A stretch of DNA of 64,000 bases from CAYGVT01 sp964353355 (lineage in GTDB: Archaea; Thermoplasmatota; DTKX01; GCA-020343715). Shown here piece by piece: positions 61,800 to 64,000 of the stretch (position 1 is its first letter; every line of letters begins with the position of its first letter). The stretch is from contig CAYGVT010000133.1 in the NCBI GenBank assembly GCA_964353355.1, forward strand, positions 113,498 through 177,497, given 5' to 3'. The notes beneath the pieces were generated by a model. It worked only from the letters and a program-made list of their open reading frames with translations. It ran no database searches and was not told the origin of the DNA. Position numbers and translations under genes: made by a program.

Positions 61800-63470
61800 T
61801 CACTTGAGCTTGTGCGAGCACCTCGGGCATACGGTCCAGTCCTCCATCAGGAGCTTGCCGCAGCGCGGGCAGCGGTTCCTCGCGACCTCCGCCGCCACCT
61901 TGGCCTCGCCCTTGCCGGCCTTGCTCGCGGCAACCTTCTGGACGAGCTTCTGGACGTTGCCCATGCTTATCACGGGCATGTTCTTGTTGAGGGGCGCTCT
62001 CTTCTCCACTGCCTTGATCGGGAACGTGCCCTCGGCCGAGAGCGAGCGGCCCGCCTTGTCGGTCCACGTGACGCTGACCTTGAGGGACGCCTCGCCGGGG
62101 CCGACAGCGGTGATGTTGAACGTGCGGTTGATGTACTCGTTCACACCGAGCGACTCGACGGGCTCGATGGGGTCCACCCTCACGCCGCCCTCGACGGCGA
62201 GCGCGAGCTTGTAGGCGTGCGTCTGGCCCGTGTTCATCAGGATGGCCCGTACCTCCACCGGCTGTCCTGGCGCGAACGTCTCGCGCACGACGCCCAGGAC
62301 CGACATCTCGGGCTGCGCCTTCTGCAGCATCCTGCCCGCGACCTTGGTCGCGGCGTCGGCGTACTTGGCGGCCGAGCCGTAGTCCTCCTTGTCGAGCTCG
62401 GCCTGCGCCTTCTGCAGCAGCACCTCGGCCTCGAGCACGTTGAGCCCGAAGGCCTTCGCGTTCTCGAGGACCTTGCGCGCCTCGGCCACGGACGCGTCGA
62501 AGTATCGGTAGTTGTCGAACATGTAGACCTTGCGGTCCTTCGAGCCCGCCACGATGTAGTGGCCCTTCTCGGAGATGCCCAGGCTCGTGATCTCGGCGGC
62601 GGTCGGGAAGTCCCACAGCATCTGCGCGACCTTGTCGAGCAGCGTCACGCGACCGTCCTCGGTGCCGACGGCGAAGTACTCCCCCGATTCCGCCAGGGCG
62701 AGCGCGGTCACCCGCGCGGTGGCCTTCCACCTGTGCAGAACGGCCCCGTCCTTTGCGAGCACGGTTATCTCTGCCCCCATGGCCTGCAGCATCAAGTTGC
62801 CCTGGTCCGAGATGGCCAGCTCCCGGACGGTCTCGGGGGTCTTGGGGTTCCAGATCATCGAGCCGGACCGGTTGAGGAAGTAGGTCCGGTGGTCCGCGGA
62901 CGAGGTGAGGATATAATCGGCCGAGCCGTTGATGGCCAGGGCCTCTATCGGGCCCATGGTCTTGTACGACCAGTAGAGGTTGCCGCTGTGGTCGAAGCAG
63001 TAGATGAACGCATCGTAGGAGCCCGTGATGGTGTACCGACCGTCGCGGGTGATGGCCACGTGACGTATCTCGCCGCCGACCTTCTGGTTCCAGATTAGGG
63101 CGCCGTTCGCGGCCACAACGTAGACGTTGCGGTTGTCGGAGCCCATCGCCACGTAGTTCCCGTCGGTGGTCATGTCCATGCCCATTACGGGCCGGTTGAC
63201 GCGGCGCCGCCACAGCAGCGCGCCCGCCTTGGAGAAGAAGGAGATGATGTTGTCGTAGGTCGAGGTGCAGATGAACTCGCCGTTGGACGAGATGCGCACC
63301 CTCACGACGGGTGTGCCAAGGTTCTGGCCCCAGAGCGCGCGGCCGGTCTGGTCGAAGAGGTAGAGATAGCCATCCTGGGAGCCGGCGGCGATGAGCTCGC
63401 CCGAGGCGGAGATAGACACGTCCAGGACGTGGCCCCGTGTAACGTACTCCCATGCCTTGACGGCGTCCAT
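61800..63470 (-). CDS. Beta-propeller protein with C-terminal zinc ribbon
   Basis: A 556-residue protein without signal peptide. Residues 1-340 hold about eight WD40/PQQ-like blades (HVLDVSISASGELIAAGSQDG, VMGMDMTTDGNYVAMGS, LGISEKGHYIVAGSKD). A helical stretch (about 345-410: EARKVLENAKAFGLNVLEAE) resembles a tetratricopeptide-like hairpin. A CARDB-like beta domain (about 415-500) and a zinc ribbon with CPRCGK and CPRCSH end the protein. It is probably an intracellular scaffold or sensor. ATG 63470 has GGAGG about nine bases upstream and a TATA box at 63516-63524. It precedes fibrillarin by 22 bp. Confidence 0.8.
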   Translation of the reverse strand: MDAVKAWEYVTRGHVLDVSISASGELIAAGSQDGYLYLFDQTGRALWGQNLGTPVVRVRISSNGEFICTSTYDNIISFFSKAGALLWRRRVNRPVMGMDMTTDGNYVAMGSDNRNVYVVAANGALIWNQKVGGEIRHVAITRDGRYTITGSYDAFIYCFDHSGNLYWSYKTMGPIEALAINGSADYILTSSADHRTYFLNRSGSMIWNPKTPETVRELAISDQGNLMLQAMGAEITVLAKDGAVLHRWKATARVTALALAESGEYFAVGTEDGRVTLLDKVAQMLWDFPTAAEITSLGISEKGHYIVAGSKDRKVYMFDNYRYFDASVAEARKVLENAKAFGLNVLEAEVLLQKAQAELDKEDYGSAAKYADAATKVAGRMLQKAQPEMSVLGVVRETFAPGQPVEVRAILMNTGQTHAYKLALAVEGGVRVDPIEPVESLGVNEYINRTFNITAVGPGEASLKVSVTWTDKAGRSLSAEGTFPIKAVEKRAPLNKNMPVISMGNVQKLVQKVAASKAGKGEAKVAAEVARNRCPRCGKLLMEDWTVCPRCSHKLK

Positions 63471-63515
63471 GGCCCCCTGCCTCCGTCTAGCGCGCCGAGT
63501 ATCCACCGGGCGGAG

Positions 63516-63524
63516 CATATAAGG
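63516..63524 (-). promoter_or_regulatory. TATA box for the beta-propeller/fibrillarin unit
   Basis: The minus strand reads CCTTATATG, giving a predicted transcript start near 63493 and a leader of about 23 bases that contains GGAGG. Confidence 0.55.
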
Positions 63525-63616
63525 CCGTGCACCGTAGATATATATTGCGTTCCCCAGTAAATGGTCAGTCGTCTGAAGCCCGCTATTTTCCACTCTTGGA
63601 ACCTACACCGAAGATT

Positions 63617-63646
63617 CTTTATACTAAAGATATCTATTAGATATCT
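63617..63646 (+). promoter_or_regulatory. TATA box and twin-palindrome operator
   Basis: TTTATACT (from 63618) is about 27 bp before ATG 63648. Between them AGATATCT, itself a palindrome, occurs at 63628-63635 and 63639-63646, 11 bp apart. The pair forms a near-perfect 19-bp palindrome that would cover the transcription start, fitting a repressor site. Confidence 0.55.
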
Positions 63647-63647
63647 C

Positions 63648-63806
63648 ATGAAACGCGTCCCAATGACGACCGCGACCGAGCTCACCGTGCGCCACATCCT
63701 TGGCTTCTACGTCCGCAAGGTCACCCCCTTCGGCACCAGCGCCAAGGTCGACTGCCCAAAGGAACATCTCGGACGTACCGTATACCTCGTCGTGGTGGAC
63801 GAATGA
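63648..63806 (+). CDS. DUF2080-type transposon-associated protein
   Basis: A 52-residue protein. The C-terminal two thirds (YVRKVTPFGTSAKVDCPKEHLGRTVYLVVVDE) match the DUF2080/AbrB-like pattern in which a short swapped-hairpin domain precedes a transposase gene. It may bind DNA and repress the element. The start ATG 63648 is leaderless by TATA spacing; ATG 63663 is an alternative. The stop overlaps the next gene by four bases (ATGA). Confidence 0.75.
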   Translation: MKRVPMTTATELTVRHILGFYVRKVTPFGTSAKVDCPKEHLGRTVYLVVVDE

Positions 63807-64000
63807 CACAGCCACCGAAGCGCGAACGCCTCGGCAAGGACGAGGTCGAACGCCTCCGACGCGAGAACGAGCAGCTCAAACGAGAGAACGAGAGGCTCCG
63901 CAGGGAGAAGGAGGCCATCGAGAGGGAGTTCGAGGAGTACAAGGCCCGCCACCCCGAGAACGTTGGTGAGAAGGACGGGAAGGTGTACGTCATCAAGTCG
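63803..64000 (+). CDS. Coiled-coil N-terminus of a probable transposase, cut by window end
   Basis: The visible 66 residues are highly charged with a heptad pattern (EVERLRRENEQLKRENERL, REKEAIEREFEEYKAR), a classical coiled coil. It then reads VGEKDGKVYVIKS at the edge. Coupling to a DUF2080 gene suggests the N-terminal leucine-zipper region of a transposase, as in IS66-like proteins. No catalytic residues are visible, so the family cannot be fixed. Confidence 0.6.
   Translation, partial: MTQPPKRERLGKDEVERLRRENEQLKRENERLRREKEAIEREFEEYKARHPENVGEKDGKVYVIKS

Larger units (their letters stand above)
63617..64000 (+). mobile_element. Partial transposon-like unit at the right edge
   Basis: A DUF2080-type transposon-associated gene overlaps by four bases a coiled-coil gene that runs off the window. 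The flanking DNA from about 63535 to 63660 is clearly more AT-rich than its surroundings, consistent with acquired DNA. The left end and any terminal repeats are not identified. Confidence 0.5.

Overview
The window is GC-rich (about two thirds G+C) archaeal DNA. The evidence is a compact rpoH-rpoB-rpoA1-rpoA2-rpl30e-nusA operon, an archaeal/eukaryal-type glycyl-tRNA synthetase, fibrillarin, an archaeal beta-CASP nuclease, TATA-box promoters and many apparently leaderless starts. The unsplit RNA polymerase B subunit, the B12-dependent ribonucleotide reductase and the abundance of PKD/Ig-type surface proteins fit Thermoplasmatota (an uncultured, high-GC euryarchaeal lineage) better than methanogens or haloarchaea with a split B subunit. 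This placement is an inference. Of about 45 genes, roughly ten end in TAG and the rest in TGA; I saw no TAA stop.

Layout. 1-2396 holds the N-terminal part of nrdJ, open at the left edge. 2.7-9.4 kb holds a multi-pass membrane protein, a membrane-anchored transglutaminase-like protein and a 1455-residue surface protein with an embedded papain-like domain. 9.5-12 kb holds a zinc-ribbon protein, a protein of unknown function and an MgtC-type membrane protein. 12.2-17.9 kb holds two surface proteins flanking a radical SAM enzyme. 18-20.7 kb is a zinc ABC importer operon. 20.7-26.6 kb holds a beta-CASP RNase, a VOC/HPPD-like protein and another surface protein. 26.8-30.7 kb holds an RRM protein with a structured leader, an ABC exporter pair, tRNA-Ser(UGA), a LOG-family protein and a membrane protein. 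30.8-42 kb holds a 2061-residue PKD-repeat protein, a lipoprotein, a small zinc-ribbon frame, a stand-alone AsnC-type ligand domain, a TIGR03790-like surface protein and a small membrane protein. 42-51 kb is the RNA polymerase operon. 51.4-55.1 kb holds an amidohydrolase, a four-CBS protein and glyS. 55.2-58.6 kb holds an HTH regulator divergent from a NitT/TauT-type ABC importer whose ATPase carries an in-frame TAG. 58.6-63.5 kb holds a second transglutaminase-like protein, a sugar epimerase, fibrillarin and a beta-propeller protein. The right edge cuts a transposon-like pair (DUF2080-type protein plus a coiled-coil protein).

How the genes work together. About a third of the window encodes six very large exported proteins. 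All have an N-terminal signal, Ig/PKD/Fn3-type repeats and a C-terminal membrane segment with a basic tail. With two membrane-tethered transglutaminase folds and a papain-like domain they suggest heavy investment in a protein cell envelope. The remaining genes are core information processing plus nutrient uptake (zinc and an unidentified NitT/TauT-type ligand).

Most unusual signals: a shared GGCATATGACC element in three intergenic regions; an amber codon in the Q-loop of an otherwise intact ABC ATPase; a long helix-hairpin-helix-like extension on RNA polymerase A''; a hairpin leader on the RRM gene; a znuB reading frame with no canonical start; a twin 8-bp palindrome between TATA and start of the DUF2080 gene; and a tRNA-5'-half-like sequence in the rpoH leader region.
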